Shown here: positions 32,252 through 39,295 of the stretch, piece by piece
Position numbering within the stretch: position 1 is the first letter of the stretch
Layout: each line of letters opens with the position of its first letter
From: Ponticaulis sp.
Lineage (GTDB): Bacteria > Pseudomonadota > Alphaproteobacteria > Caulobacterales > Hyphomonadaceae
Assembly: GCA_002723155.1 (NCBI GenBank)
Contig: PBNO01000002.1
Span: 305,427-344,721 of the forward strand
Reading direction: 5' to 3'
DNA length: 39,295 nt
Position numbers and translations under genes: made by a program
Notes under the pieces: generated by a model
Database searches by the model: none
Seen by the model: only the letters and a program-made list of their open reading frames with translations
What the model was told of the DNA's origin: nothing

Positions 32252-32393
32252 GCCCGAGATTTTGTGAACAAGTCCTTACGGTGACAGATCAAGTTCCGTT
32301 AACAGGCCTGCCAGTTTTTTAAACGCATTCATGCGAGTGTACTCGTTGTGAGGAAACGGCTGAGCAATAAGAACAAGGCCGGGCGAGGGACTA

Positions 32394-33044
32394 ATGACAG
32401 GCATGAAGATGTGGCGCACAGGATTAGCGGGCGGTTTGGCGCTCCTACTTGCAGCATGTGGCGGCTCGGTTTCCGAGGGCGTCATGGAATCTTATAACGG
32501 CTATGCGGCTGCAGTCAGTTCAGGTCGCGGATATGATGCGACTGAATATGTCTCTGAAGCCTCAATCGACCGTTTCGAAACGCTCCGTCAGATTGCGTTG
32601 TACGGCCCGGAAGGCCATCCCTCTCTTGGTATCCATGATGAGATTTCGGTCTACTATCTACGAAGTGAATTCGACGCATCGCACCTTCAGCGCCTCACTG
32701 GCCGCGATATCATGAACATTCTCGTATCCGCCGATCTGATCGGGGAAAACGGCTTCCGGAACATCGAAGCTGGTGAAGTTATTCAGGGTGAAAACGGCCG
32801 GGCCACACTGCCACTTCGCGACACGCGCTCAGGCGCGAACTATTCACTCGAATTCATTCGGGAAAACGGCGACTGGGTTGCTGATACTCGTGGCTTCCGT
32901 AACCAGCGTGATCAAAGGCTTGAAGGCCGCATTCGCGAATTCAACGGCAATCGTAGTGAAGTCATCAATGAACTGCTCATCGTGCACGGTGCCTCCGACG
33001 GTTTGACGGCAGAATTGTCTAACCCATTGCTTCGACCAAACTAA
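32394..33044 (+). CDS. predicted lipoprotein (216 aa), unknown function
   Basis: A 216-residue lipoprotein: signal peptide with lipobox LLAAC (Cys22), then a soluble domain with YNGYAAAVSSGRGYDATEYVSEASIDRFETLR and a strand-rich segment (GRATLPLRDTRSGANYSLEFIRENGDWVADTRGFR) that recalls NTF2-like lipoproteins, though I cannot prove it. The frame has a first ATG at 32394 and others at 32403 and 32409. Two inverted repeats follow its stop at 33051-33118. Confidence 0.75.
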   Translation: MTGMKMWRTGLAGGLALLLAACGGSVSEGVMESYNGYAAAVSSGRGYDATEYVSEASIDRFETLRQIALYGPEGHPSLGIHDEISVYYLRSEFDASHLQRLTGRDIMNILVSADLIGENGFRNIEAGEVIQGENGRATLPLRDTRSGANYSLEFIRENGDWVADTRGFRNQRDQRLEGRIREFNGNRSEVINELLIVHGASDGLTAELSNPLLRPN

Positions 33045-33050
33045 AAATTC

Positions 33051-33070
33051 AAATTATTCTGAAATAATTT
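33051..33070. repeat. perfect inverted repeat upstream of arsR
   Basis: AAATTATT (33051-33058) and AATAATTT (33063-33070) with CTGA between. It lies right after the lipoprotein stop and 120 bases before the arsR start, AT-rich as in many ArsR-family operators. Confidence 0.5.
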
Positions 33071-33083
33071 ACCCGCCTCAGCC

Positions 33084-33118
33084 CCCAGCTGCAAAAAGAT
33101 CAATTTTTTACAGCTGGG
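33084..33118. repeat. extended hairpin upstream of arsR
   Basis: CCCAGCTG (33084-33091) with CAGCTGGG (33111-33118) forms the outer stem, with an inner A/T stem (33093-33098 with 33104-33109) around a five-base loop. It could terminate the lipoprotein transcript, though the T-run is inside the stem, or be part of the arsR control region. Confidence 0.5.
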
Positions 33119-33192
33119 TGTATGGATTAATATGCCGCATTTCGTCTAACACACCGCAACCCTATTTTGTGTGTGTAATTGGGCGAAGAGAA

Positions 33193-33537
33193 ATGACGTC
33201 GGTAGATAAATATACAATTGAGCTTGAGAAGACTCTCAAAGGATTCAGCGCGCTGGCACAAGACACGCGCCTTCGAACATTCTGTCTTCTTATGAAAGCA
33301 GGTCCGGACGGTCTGCCGGCTGGCAAAATCGCGAACACTCTGGACGTCACCCCGAACAAGCTGACCGCACATCTTAATGTGCTGACAGACGCTGATCTTC
33401 TGAACGTTGAGCGTCAGGGTCGGAACATGATTTATTCAGTCAACCGGGACGAGATTGCGACTTTGATGCGTCGCTTTACCGAGAATTGCTGTGAAGGCGC
33501 GCCGGAATGCGCGGGCGAGCTCGTCAGCGAGGCCTGA
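33193..33537 (+). CDS. arsR: ArsR family regulator with C-terminal arsenic-type cysteines
   Basis: A 114-residue winged-helix ArsR/SmtB repressor: LEKTLKGFSALAQDTRLRTFCLLMKAGPDG (11-40), then the recognition helix VTPNKLTAHLNVLTDADLL. Cysteines at 99, 100 and 106 (ENCCEGAPEC) have the same CC-x5-C spacing as the As(III) site of Acidithiobacillus ferrooxidans ArsR (C95, C96, C102), so arsenite or antimonite sensing is likely. ATG at 33193 follows GAAGAG; the longer open frame has no ribosome site. No arsenic resistance gene is adjacent in the window, so the targets are elsewhere or are the nearby genes. Confidence 0.88.
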   Translation: MTSVDKYTIELEKTLKGFSALAQDTRLRTFCLLMKAGPDGLPAGKIANTLDVTPNKLTAHLNVLTDADLLNVERQGRNMIYSVNRDEIATLMRRFTENCCEGAPECAGELVSEA

Positions 33538-33552
33538 GCCCCGCCCTCAATA

Positions 33553-33660
33553 TCAAAAGAGTGAATGGTTCTGCTGCAGCACCAGCCACAGGCTTGTGCC
33601 CAGCATGGTTGTCAGCAGAGTCATTGAGACGGAGCGTTTCAGCCAGTTTACCTGTCCCAT
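33553..33660 (-). CDS. 35-residue single-pass membrane protein
   Basis: A short gene: ATG at 33660 preceded by AAGGAG nine bases upstream, stop TGA at 33553-33555. The product begins MGQVNWLKRSVSM and contains one hydrophobic helix (about 13-28, MTLLTTMLGTSLWLVL) before a QQNHSLF tail. The amphipathic basic N-terminus and single helix resemble small regulatory membrane proteins. It converges on arsR with a 15-base gap. The ribosome site is strong, but expression is unproven. Confidence 0.6.
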   Translation of the reverse strand: MGQVNWLKRSVSMTLLTTMLGTSLWLVLQQNHSLF

Positions 33661-33848
33661 TTTGAGTGACTCCTTCTGCGGTTCCTGAATTATTAACCCG
33701 CTTGCAGCAGGCTGGTTCCCTGAAATTCAGAACGTGCAAGGGCTGCGCCAGTTTACAGGTGATCTTTCAGGCAGAGAGCGCCTTCTGAAGCTCTGCATCT
33801 TGCAACCGCCACCGGAAGCGCTAAGGATTTTTCCGAAGGGGATGCAGC

Positions 33849-35135
33849 ATGTCGATATCAAAATCAGCGCTCACATATGTCGGGATAACGCTTGTCGCGA
33901 TTATCGTCTCATTCCTCCTATTCCGCTTCATTGCCCCGCCGCCACCGAAAGAGGTGAGCTTTGCATCGGGTAGCACTGGCGGCGCGTATGCGCAGACGGC
34001 GCTCGAATATCAGGCCTTTTTTGCAGAAGAAGATGTCACGCTGAATGTCGTGAATACGACAGGGTCAGGCGATAACCTCGATCTTCTGCGTACCGGTAAC
34101 GTTCAGGCGGCGATTGTGCAGGGCGGCGCGACGCTTCCAGAAGATGAAAACGAGCTGCAGTCTCTTGGCACTGTGTTTTATGAGCCGCTCTGGGTGTTCT
34201 TCCGTGATGGCGCAGATGTTATGAATATTGACGATCTGGACCTGCGCAATTTCAGCAATATGCGTATCGCCGCCGGTTCGGAAACTTCAGGTACACGCCT
34301 TCTGGCAGACCGGATGCTGGCTGAAAACGAGGTCGACGCGACATTGGTTCCACTCTCAGGCGAGGCCGGTGCACAAGCGCTTCTGGCCGGAGAGGTGGAC
34401 GTATTGATGGCCGTGTCCGGCCCGAGCGCGCCATTTGTCTCTCAGCTTCTGGCCGATCCGGATATTGCGGTTCTGAGCTTTCCGCGCGCGCTCGCCTATG
34501 AGCGCCGGACACCTTATCTGAAGCGCGTCATCTTCCCTGAAGGCGGCCTCGATCTGGCTGATAACCTGCCGTCGGATCCGATTGAACTGATTGCGCCGGT
34601 CGCTGAAATCATCGTGCGTGAAGACTTACATCCGGCCATTCAGGCCCTTTTGATCGAAGCGATGGTGGACCAGCATCGCGGCGGCACGCTGCTATCCGAG
34701 CCCGGCGTATTTCCGAGCCCAAACCGCACAAACCTGCCTCTGTCTGAGGAGGCGGCCCGCTATTACGAAAAAGGCCCAAGCTTCCTGCGCAGCATGTTCC
34801 CGTTTGGCGTTGCGAACTTCCTTGAACGCGCCTGGGTGCTCGCCATCCCGCTTCTGACGCTTGTCTTCCCACTCGTCAAAGCTGCGCCGCCGCTTTATCG
34901 CTGGCGCACACGTCGCAAAATTTACATTTGGTATAAGGATCTGCGTACGCTGGAAGACCGTGGCCGCGCGGCCCACACGATTCAGGAACGCGATAATGTA
35001 ATCCACGAGCTGCAAGCCTTGCAGGCAGAGGTTGGCAATGTGGAAGTTCCTGAATCCTACACAGACGAACTTTATCGCCTGCGGAGCCACATTCTGTTTG
35101 TCAGCCAGCTCATGCAGCGCCTGAACGATAATTAG
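33849..35135 (+). CDS. TAXI-family solute-binding protein with two membrane anchors and cytoplasmic tail
   Basis: A 428-residue protein of the TRAP-transporter-associated extracytoplasmic immunogenic (TAXI) family: FASGSTGGAYAQTALEYQAFF (38-58), VVNTTGSGDNLDLLRTGNVQAAIVQGG, IAAGSETSGTRLLADRML and GEVDVLMAVSGPSAP. Normal members are secreted and bring a solute to a fused TRAP permease. This one has a membrane helix at each side of the binding domain (about 8-29 and 328-346) and a 75-residue charged cytoplasmic tail with helical LHELQALQAEV-like heptads. No TRAP permease is nearby. It is followed after three bases by a small two-helix protein. A sensing role looks more likely than transport. 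Confidence 0.85.
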   Translation: MSISKSALTYVGITLVAIIVSFLLFRFIAPPPPKEVSFASGSTGGAYAQTALEYQAFFAEEDVTLNVVNTTGSGDNLDLLRTGNVQAAIVQGGATLPEDENELQSLGTVFYEPLWVFFRDGADVMNIDDLDLRNFSNMRIAAGSETSGTRLLADRMLAENEVDATLVPLSGEAGAQALLAGEVDVLMAVSGPSAPFVSQLLADPDIAVLSFPRALAYERRTPYLKRVIFPEGGLDLADNLPSDPIELIAPVAEIIVREDLHPAIQALLIEAMVDQHRGGTLLSEPGVFPSPNRTNLPLSEEAARYYEKGPSFLRSMFPFGVANFLERAWVLAIPLLTLVFPLVKAAPPLYRWRTRRKIYIWYKDLRTLEDRGRAAHTIQERDNVIHELQALQAEVGNVEVPESYTDELYRLRSHILFVSQLMQRLNDN

Positions 35136-35138
35136 AAC

Positions 35139-35321
35139 GTGAGCCGCCTGCCCTTTTCTTTACGTGAATTCCTGATCGGGTTCGCTGTGTGCTCACTTTT
35201 TCTGGCTGCGCTGGTTTTTCTGTTTCTGCGTGACACACAATGGGGTGTGCTGGCGCCGCTTCTCTCCGCCGTTTCCAGCTTCTGTGTCGTGCTGATTTCG
35301 ATTGTAAAGCGTCAGGGTTAG
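35139..35321 (+). CDS. small two-helix membrane protein (60 aa)
   Basis: Sixty residues with two hydrophobic helices (about 11-30 and 36-56) and a short turn RDTQWG. It starts with GTG three bases after the TAXI-protein stop, has no separate ribosome site, and therefore depends on translation of the TAXI gene. It probably forms a complex with that protein in the membrane. No family is recognised. Its stop is one base from the convergent LytTR gene. Confidence 0.7.
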   Translation: MSRLPFSLREFLIGFAVCSLFLAALVFLFLRDTQWGVLAPLLSAVSSFCVVLISIVKRQG

Positions 35322-35322
35322 A

Positions 35323-36084
35323 TCACCCCAGCCAACCGGCTTCGCGAACCTTCGGCGCGAATGTGCGGCTGACCGGAACCTCAACATCCGATTTCAGGGT
35401 AATGATCATTTTACCGCTGGACGTCGTCACCGACTTCACACCCGTTTCATTCACCCACCATGATCTGTGCGTCTGAAGGCCGGGCGCACGTTCCAACTGG
35501 TGCATGGCCGTACTGAGGCGCTCCAGAAAGAGGTGCTCTCCCGCGCTGGTATGCACACGTAGGTAATGATCTTCCGACGAAATCGCATAGAGATCGGCGT
35601 TTCGATAAGGAAGCGGCAAACGGGACATGAAGGTCGCAACCGAATTCCCGGTTTCGTCCGTTCCGCCGTCAACGGTAGCATCGCCATTTGTTGCGCGATC
35701 CAGAAGGTAGCCGAAAATTGTAATGCCAATCGAGATAACCAGCGCGAGACTATAGACACGCGGATACTCGTCGAGCGGCACGCGTCCACCAAAGGCATGT
35801 TGCAGAATGATGAGCACCGGCGTCACGAACAGAGCGCATACAGCCGCGATCACTGCAAGGATGAGCCAGATGGGCAGTCCATCCAGCCATTTCAGTGCAA
35901 GTGTCGCTGTGCCCCAGCCGATTACCGAGCCGTAAATGACCAGACCGGTCCAATAACACCAGACCGCCCAGAAAGGCAGGCTGTTTCCCGCATTGAACGG
36001 ATTGAGAATCGAGAGAAACGTGCCGATCCCGACAAGGATTGCCAGTTGGCGGCCGCGTTGTGCCCAGTCAATCGCGATACGCAA
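35323..36084 (-). CDS. membrane-bound LytTR-type transcriptional regulator
   Basis: About 253 residues: four membrane helices (near 14-30, 36-64, 70-93 and 111-128) followed by a LytTR DNA-binding domain (about 154-252; ADLYAISSEDHYLRVHTSAGEHLFLERLSTAM, HRSWWVNETGV, GKMIITLKSDVEVPVSRTF). Such one-component regulators bind tandem direct repeats. TTG at 36084 has GAGGGGAG about eight bases upstream; a TTG at 36102 is open but lies inside that ribosome site. A direct repeat of the expected kind lies at 36121-36155. The gene is divergent from a DUF2306 membrane protein, a likely target. Confidence 0.88.
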   Translation of the reverse strand: MRIAIDWAQRGRQLAILVGIGTFLSILNPFNAGNSLPFWAVWCYWTGLVIYGSVIGWGTATLALKWLDGLPIWLILAVIAAVCALFVTPVLIILQHAFGGRVPLDEYPRVYSLALVISIGITIFGYLLDRATNGDATVDGGTDETGNSVATFMSRLPLPYRNADLYAISSEDHYLRVHTSAGEHLFLERLSTAMHQLERAPGLQTHRSWWVNETGVKSVTTSSGKMIITLKSDVEVPVSRTFAPKVREAGWLG

Positions 36085-36120
36085 AATGTAAACTCCCCTC
36101 AAACACCATGCAACTCACGC

Positions 36121-36155
36121 TTCGTGAACGACATTAGCTGCGTTTCGCGAACTAC
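36121..36155. promoter_or_regulatory. tandem direct repeat, candidate LytTR binding site
   Basis: TTCGTGAACGAC (36121-36132) and TTCGCGAACTAC (36144-36155) match at 10 of 12 bases and are 23 bases apart start to start, about two helical turns. On the minus strand they read GTCGTTCACGAA and GTAGTTCGCGAA with the GTT core known from LytTR sites. They lie in the shared upstream region of the LytTR gene and the DUF2306 gene. Confidence 0.6.
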
Positions 36156-36263
36156 GTCATCCCCTTCATGAAGATCAGCTCGCAGCACTCGCTCCCGTGG
36201 CCAAAATGGGGTCATCGGCACAACGCCAAACACATTCAAACGCGACTTACGGAGCCCGTCATC

Positions 36264-36818
36264 ATGTCTGATACACTCGTTTCCAAACCTTCACCACGCT
36301 TCCCGACCATCAACATTCCGGGCCTTACCAGATACCGGATCGCGGTTGGCTTTGCGCTGGCTGCTTACAGCTTTCTGGCATACCAGATCGTCAGGGGCGC
36401 AGGAGTTATACCGCAGTTTCGAGTGGACCTTACGCCCCTCCTTACCGCGCCGATTGAAATTCAGATCCACGCCTATGGCGCAATTGCGACCTTCATCATC
36501 GGTCTGGTGCTTCTGTTTGCGCCGAAAGGTTTCCGCCTGCACCGGACGCTTGGCTGGACATGGGTTGTCACCATGGCGATCACAGCAATCTCTTCCTTCT
36601 TCATCACGTCTTTCAGCCCGGTTCATTTCAGCCCGATCCATGCGCTCTCTGCCTGGACGCTGATTGGCCTGCCAATGGGTATTGCCGCCATTCGCCGCCG
36701 CAAGGTTCAGGACCACCGCAAGAAAATGACCGGCATGTTTGTGGGCGGCATGATGATCGCTGGCCTGTTTTCCTTCCTTCCGGGTCGCCTGATGTTCAGC
36801 CTGTTCTTCTCATTCTGA
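36264..36818 (+). CDS. DUF2306 family membrane protein
   Basis: A 184-residue membrane protein with about five helices. The DUF2306 region has IHAYGAIATFIIGLVLLFAP, the conserved HRTLGWTWV, SPIHALSAWTLIGLP and the basic loop RRRKVQDHRKKMTG with a following helix GMFVGGMMIAGLFSFLPGR. Several histidines in or near the membrane suggest metal or heme contact, which is unproven. ATG at 36264 has GGAG nine bases upstream; the frame stays open to 36168 without a ribosome site. It is divergent from the LytTR regulator. Confidence 0.88.
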   Translation: MSDTLVSKPSPRFPTINIPGLTRYRIAVGFALAAYSFLAYQIVRGAGVIPQFRVDLTPLLTAPIEIQIHAYGAIATFIIGLVLLFAPKGFRLHRTLGWTWVVTMAITAISSFFITSFSPVHFSPIHALSAWTLIGLPMGIAAIRRRKVQDHRKKMTGMFVGGMMIAGLFSFLPGRLMFSLFFSF

Positions 36819-36935
36819 ACACGCTGACGGATATAGGGTCACCTATTGCCCATCACGGGGTCAGTTCAGGCAGAACGGCAATGTATCGCGCTGCCTGACA
36901 TTTATCCGAGCCGCCGGATCAGTTACTCTCTCCCC

Positions 36936-37577
36936 ATGCTCACTCACTTTAAATCTTTACTGATTGCAGGCGCTCTGTGCACCTTTGCCAATGTTGCCGC
37001 TGCAGACGGGCCCGACAGTTCCGGTGATGCGACCGGCATCTACCTTGCGGTTCGTGGATACGGATCGATTGAGGACCAGAATAACTTCCACTTCGACAAT
37101 AGCCGCGAACTGGCGGGTGCGGTGGGGTACCGGTTCCACGAGAACTGGCGCGCGGAAGCCGAGTATTCCACACGCTGGTCCGACATTTCCGGCCTGAACG
37201 GCGCGCTCACCACCACCGGCAAGGCAAATGTGCAGACGCTTGGCGCGCACATCTTCTATGACTTCAGGTCGGGTCAGCGCATCCGTCCGTTTGTCGGGAT
37301 GGGCGCCGGAGCGTCCCGCCTCGATTTCAAATTCGAGGGCCCTGCCGACCATTTTCCGTCTTTCATCGTTCGTGGTGACGACACCAATTACGGTCACTAT
37401 TTCAACGTCCTTGCGGGCGTGACCTATAACGTCTCTCCAGCGTTACGACTCGGGCTGGGCGTTGAGTATGTCACCCTTCCCGATGACGCGATTGAATCAA
37501 ACATTGGCGGGATTGAAGGGATAAATCGTTCCTATAATTACTTTTTAAGCGCACGTTGGTTCTTCGCACACAGGTAA
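36936..37577 (+). CDS. outer-membrane beta-barrel protein (OmpA/opacity-like)
   Basis: A 213-residue protein with a signal peptide (cleavage after NVAAA near 22) and alternating aromatic/polar strands of a small eight-strand barrel: GIYLAVRGYGSIED, ELAGAVGYRFHENWRAEAEYSTRW, IRPFVGMGAGASRLDF, YFNVLAGVTYNVSPALRLGLGVEYVTLP and a last strand ending in SARWFFAHR. The penultimate aromatic residues fit the barrel-insertion signal only loosely. ATG at 36936 is preferred because the signal peptide begins there. Confidence 0.85.
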   Translation: MLTHFKSLLIAGALCTFANVAAADGPDSSGDATGIYLAVRGYGSIEDQNNFHFDNSRELAGAVGYRFHENWRAEAEYSTRWSDISGLNGALTTTGKANVQTLGAHIFYDFRSGQRIRPFVGMGAGASRLDFKFEGPADHFPSFIVRGDDTNYGHYFNVLAGVTYNVSPALRLGLGVEYVTLPDDAIESNIGGIEGINRSYNYFLSARWFFAHR

Positions 37578-37655
37578 AACTGACATATTTCTTGAGCGTA
37601 CGTCATGACAATGTCATCCATCCGGTCTAGCGGTCTGACGAAACGGGAGAGCCTC

Positions 37656-38834
37656 ATGAAACATATTGGTGTAAGCCTTATTGCCCTTGCTGCGCTTGGC
37701 GCATGTGCAACTCAAACAGCAACGGCACCAGCAGCTGTCTCGCCGCAATCCGCTGAAGAAGCACTGAGCGTTTATTACCGCGCCATCCCGACGAGCGAGC
37801 TTCCGTCCGGCCCCGAAATTCTGCCACTCAGCACCTCAGAAGCGCTGACACGTGTCATCGTCGCATCCTGTAATGATGAGGAACAGCCAAATCCGGCAAT
37901 GGCGCGGATTGCCGAAGAAGATGCCGATCTTTTCCTTTTCATCGGCGACAATGTTTATGGCGACCGCGATGGCCGCAATTACGCCAATGCTGATTTCGAA
38001 CTGGCAGAGCTTCACGAAAGCTATGCCGACCTTGGCGTAAGCGAGGCTTACAACGCCGTGGCTGCGGCCATGCCAATCCTCGCGACATGGGATGACCACG
38101 ACTTCGGAATGAACGACTTCGGACGCAACTTTGCGGGCCGTATTCTCGCCGAGCGCATGTTCGAAAACTTCTTCCACATGGATGATACCGAGATCGCAGA
38201 CTATCCCGGCGTTTATTACTCTCGCATGGTCGGCCCTGAAGGCCAGCGAACACAGATCATCATGCTGGACACGCGCTTCTTCCGCTCAGACCTGATGCCT
38301 ACCGATGATTATGGCGCGGCGGGCCGCGAGCGCTATATTCCAAGCACGGACCCGGCGCAGGATATGCTGGGTGAAGCGCAATGGGCGTGGCTGGAACAGG
38401 AATTGTCCAAACCGGCGGACCTTCGTCTGCTCGTTTCATCCATTCAAGTCATTCCCGATGTTCATGGCTGGGAAAGTTGGGACAAGATGCCAACTGAACG
38501 CCAGCGTCTCTACGACATGATTGAAGAGACAGAGGCAAATGGTGTCGTGTTTGTCTCCGGCGACCGCCACACATCTTTCCTCTATAAAGACGAAGATCGC
38601 GGCGCGTACCCGTTCTATGAAATCACGGCTTCATCTCTCAATGTTGCCTTCGCCAGCGAGCCGGACTCCACAGAAGTCGATCCTCGCCAGCTTGGCCTCG
38701 GCTACACATTTGGTAATTACGGCGAAATCGAAATCGATTGGGACGCAGGCCAGATCAACTTCATCATCAATGATGAAACTGGCGAAGAAGTCCGCTCAAC
38801 ATCGTTCTCCATGGACGAAATCAACGCTGGTTAA
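37656..38834 (+). CDS. PhoD-like alkaline phosphatase, lipoprotein form
   Basis: A 392-residue metallophosphoesterase of the PhoD family. Signal peptide with lipobox LGAC (Cys17); the metal-ligand blocks FLFIGDNVYGDRDG, LATWDDHDFGMNDFG, MLDTRFFRSDLM and FVSGDRHTSF are in order. PhoD-type enzymes hydrolyse phosphomonoesters or diesters outside the cytoplasm with Ca/Fe. The length is shorter than the long Bacillus-type PhoD and fits the compact proteobacterial form. GGGAGAG precedes the ATG. The upstream open frame to 37605 lacks a ribosome site. The MFS gene follows after three bases. Confidence 0.9.
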   Translation: MKHIGVSLIALAALGACATQTATAPAAVSPQSAEEALSVYYRAIPTSELPSGPEILPLSTSEALTRVIVASCNDEEQPNPAMARIAEEDADLFLFIGDNVYGDRDGRNYANADFELAELHESYADLGVSEAYNAVAAAMPILATWDDHDFGMNDFGRNFAGRILAERMFENFFHMDDTEIADYPGVYYSRMVGPEGQRTQIIMLDTRFFRSDLMPTDDYGAAGRERYIPSTDPAQDMLGEAQWAWLEQELSKPADLRLLVSSIQVIPDVHGWESWDKMPTERQRLYDMIEETEANGVVFVSGDRHTSFLYKDEDRGAYPFYEITASSLNVAFASEPDSTEVDPRQLGLGYTFGNYGEIEIDWDAGQINFIINDETGEEVRSTSFSMDEINAG

Positions 38835-38837
38835 GCC

Positions 38838-39295
38838 GTGACTGCTTTTCGCAATGTAGCCTCTCTTATTCTCGCAGCAGCTTTGCTGCAGGTCGCTGGC
38901 GGCCTGCTGGGCGTCGTCGTGCCTCTGGCGCTTGGCGATGTCGGTGTGTCTGATGCGATTGTGGGCCTTATTGCAGGTATTTACTCAGCCGGCTTTATGG
39001 CGGGCGCAGCTCTCGCGCCAAAGATGATCCGCGAGATTGCCAACATCCGGGTGTTTGCCTTCGCTGCCGCGTTGGGTGCCAGCATGGCGCTTCTCATGGC
39101 ACTTTTCCGCGACCCGCTCACCTGGTCGATTGCACGGTTCGCGCAAGGCATCGGCATCGCTCTGATGTTTGCGAGCGTCGAAAGCTGGATGACCGAAGCG
39201 ACACCTCAGAGCCAGCGCGGCTCTGTCATCGGTATTTATCACGTGGTTGCCAAATTGGCGCTGATCCTTGGTCCGTTTCTGGCCGTTGGGAATGC
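38838..39295 (+). CDS. MFS transporter, N-terminal part (runs off the window)
   Basis: An open frame starts at GTG 38838, three bases after the PhoD-like stop, and runs to the window end (about 152 codons) without a stop. It begins with the first helix set of a major facilitator: LILAAALLQVAGGLLGVVVPLAL, IVGLIAGIYSAGFMAGAALAPKMI, FAFAAALGASMALLMALF and FAQGIGIALMFASVESWMTE. The ESWM segment is shared with the YcaD-like branch of the family. The substrate is unknown and the C-terminus is missing. Confidence 0.85.
   Translation, partial: MTAFRNVASLILAAALLQVAGGLLGVVVPLALGDVGVSDAIVGLIAGIYSAGFMAGAALAPKMIREIANIRVFAFAAALGASMALLMALFRDPLTWSIARFAQGIGIALMFASVESWMTEATPQSQRGSVIGIYHVVAKLALILGPFLAVGN

Noticed and set aside
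1-39295. tRNA/rRNA genes, CRISPR arrays, transposases, prophage genes, toxin-antitoxin pairs
   Set aside because: Read for on both strands; no matching structure, repeat array or protein family was found.

Overview
The window looks like chromosomal DNA of a marine, hydrocarbon-capable alphaproteobacterium, probably near Hyphomonadaceae or Parvularculaceae. This is inferred from MmcB overlapping gpsA, the FabA/FabI type, a CYP153-family P450 and the moderately high GC; no rRNA or marker gene settles it. Genes are packed tightly, with many ATGA/TGATG overlaps and convergent pairs sharing terminators. There are no tRNA or rRNA genes, CRISPR arrays, prophages or insertion sequences. Start codons are often TTG or GTG with good Shine-Dalgarno sites, and this changes several gene starts (fabA, the PIF1-like helicase, the double ABC ATPase, ybbA, the LytTR regulator).

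Layout. 1-6.4 kb: tail of an unknown gene, divergent yggS and thiE-like genes, a small basic protein, then a long minus-strand run from an SH3 protein through fabA, queE, a GNAT acetyltransferase and fabI to a lipoprotein and a GFA-domain protein. 6.5-10.7 kb: a hydroxyacid dehydrogenase, an alpha/beta hydrolase, a MoeB/ThiF-like E1 enzyme and a PIF1-like helicase. 10.7-15.1 kb: a 34-residue membrane protein, a TetR regulator with a clear palindrome, gpsA-mmcB, a DUF418 membrane protein, a small lipoprotein and an anchored protein. 15.2-24.5 kb: iron-dependent alcohol dehydrogenase, an orphan double peptide-ABC ATPase, a methyltransferase, an NTF2-like protein, threonine ammonia-lyase, an FKBP lipoprotein, two possibly related lipoproteins and a CYP153 alkane hydroxylase. 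24.5-32.3 kb: acyltransferase, a 420-bp repeat-rich regulatory region before a single-domain response regulator, rhomboid-zapE, and the tesA/ybbA-ybbP block known from E. coli. 32.4-39.3 kb: lipoprotein, an arsenic-type ArsR regulator, a 35-residue membrane protein, a doubly anchored TAXI binding protein with a small two-helix partner, a membrane-bound LytTR regulator divergent from a DUF2306 protein, an outer-membrane barrel, a PhoD-like phosphatase and a truncated MFS transporter.

Lipid and envelope functions dominate: unsaturated fatty acid synthesis (fabA, fabI), phospholipid building (gpsA, acyltransferase), thioesterase/arylesterase with an FtsX-type exporter, at least eight predicted lipoproteins and an outer-membrane barrel. 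The P450 and the alcohol dehydrogenase could serve terminal alkane oxidation, but they are not in one operon. The points most worth following are the orphan membrane-tethered TAXI protein plus its 60-residue partner, the TetR/34-residue protein pair with shared half-sites, the LytTR/DUF2306 pair with a tandem repeat between them, and the palindrome in front of the P450. No known defence or secretion system is visible.
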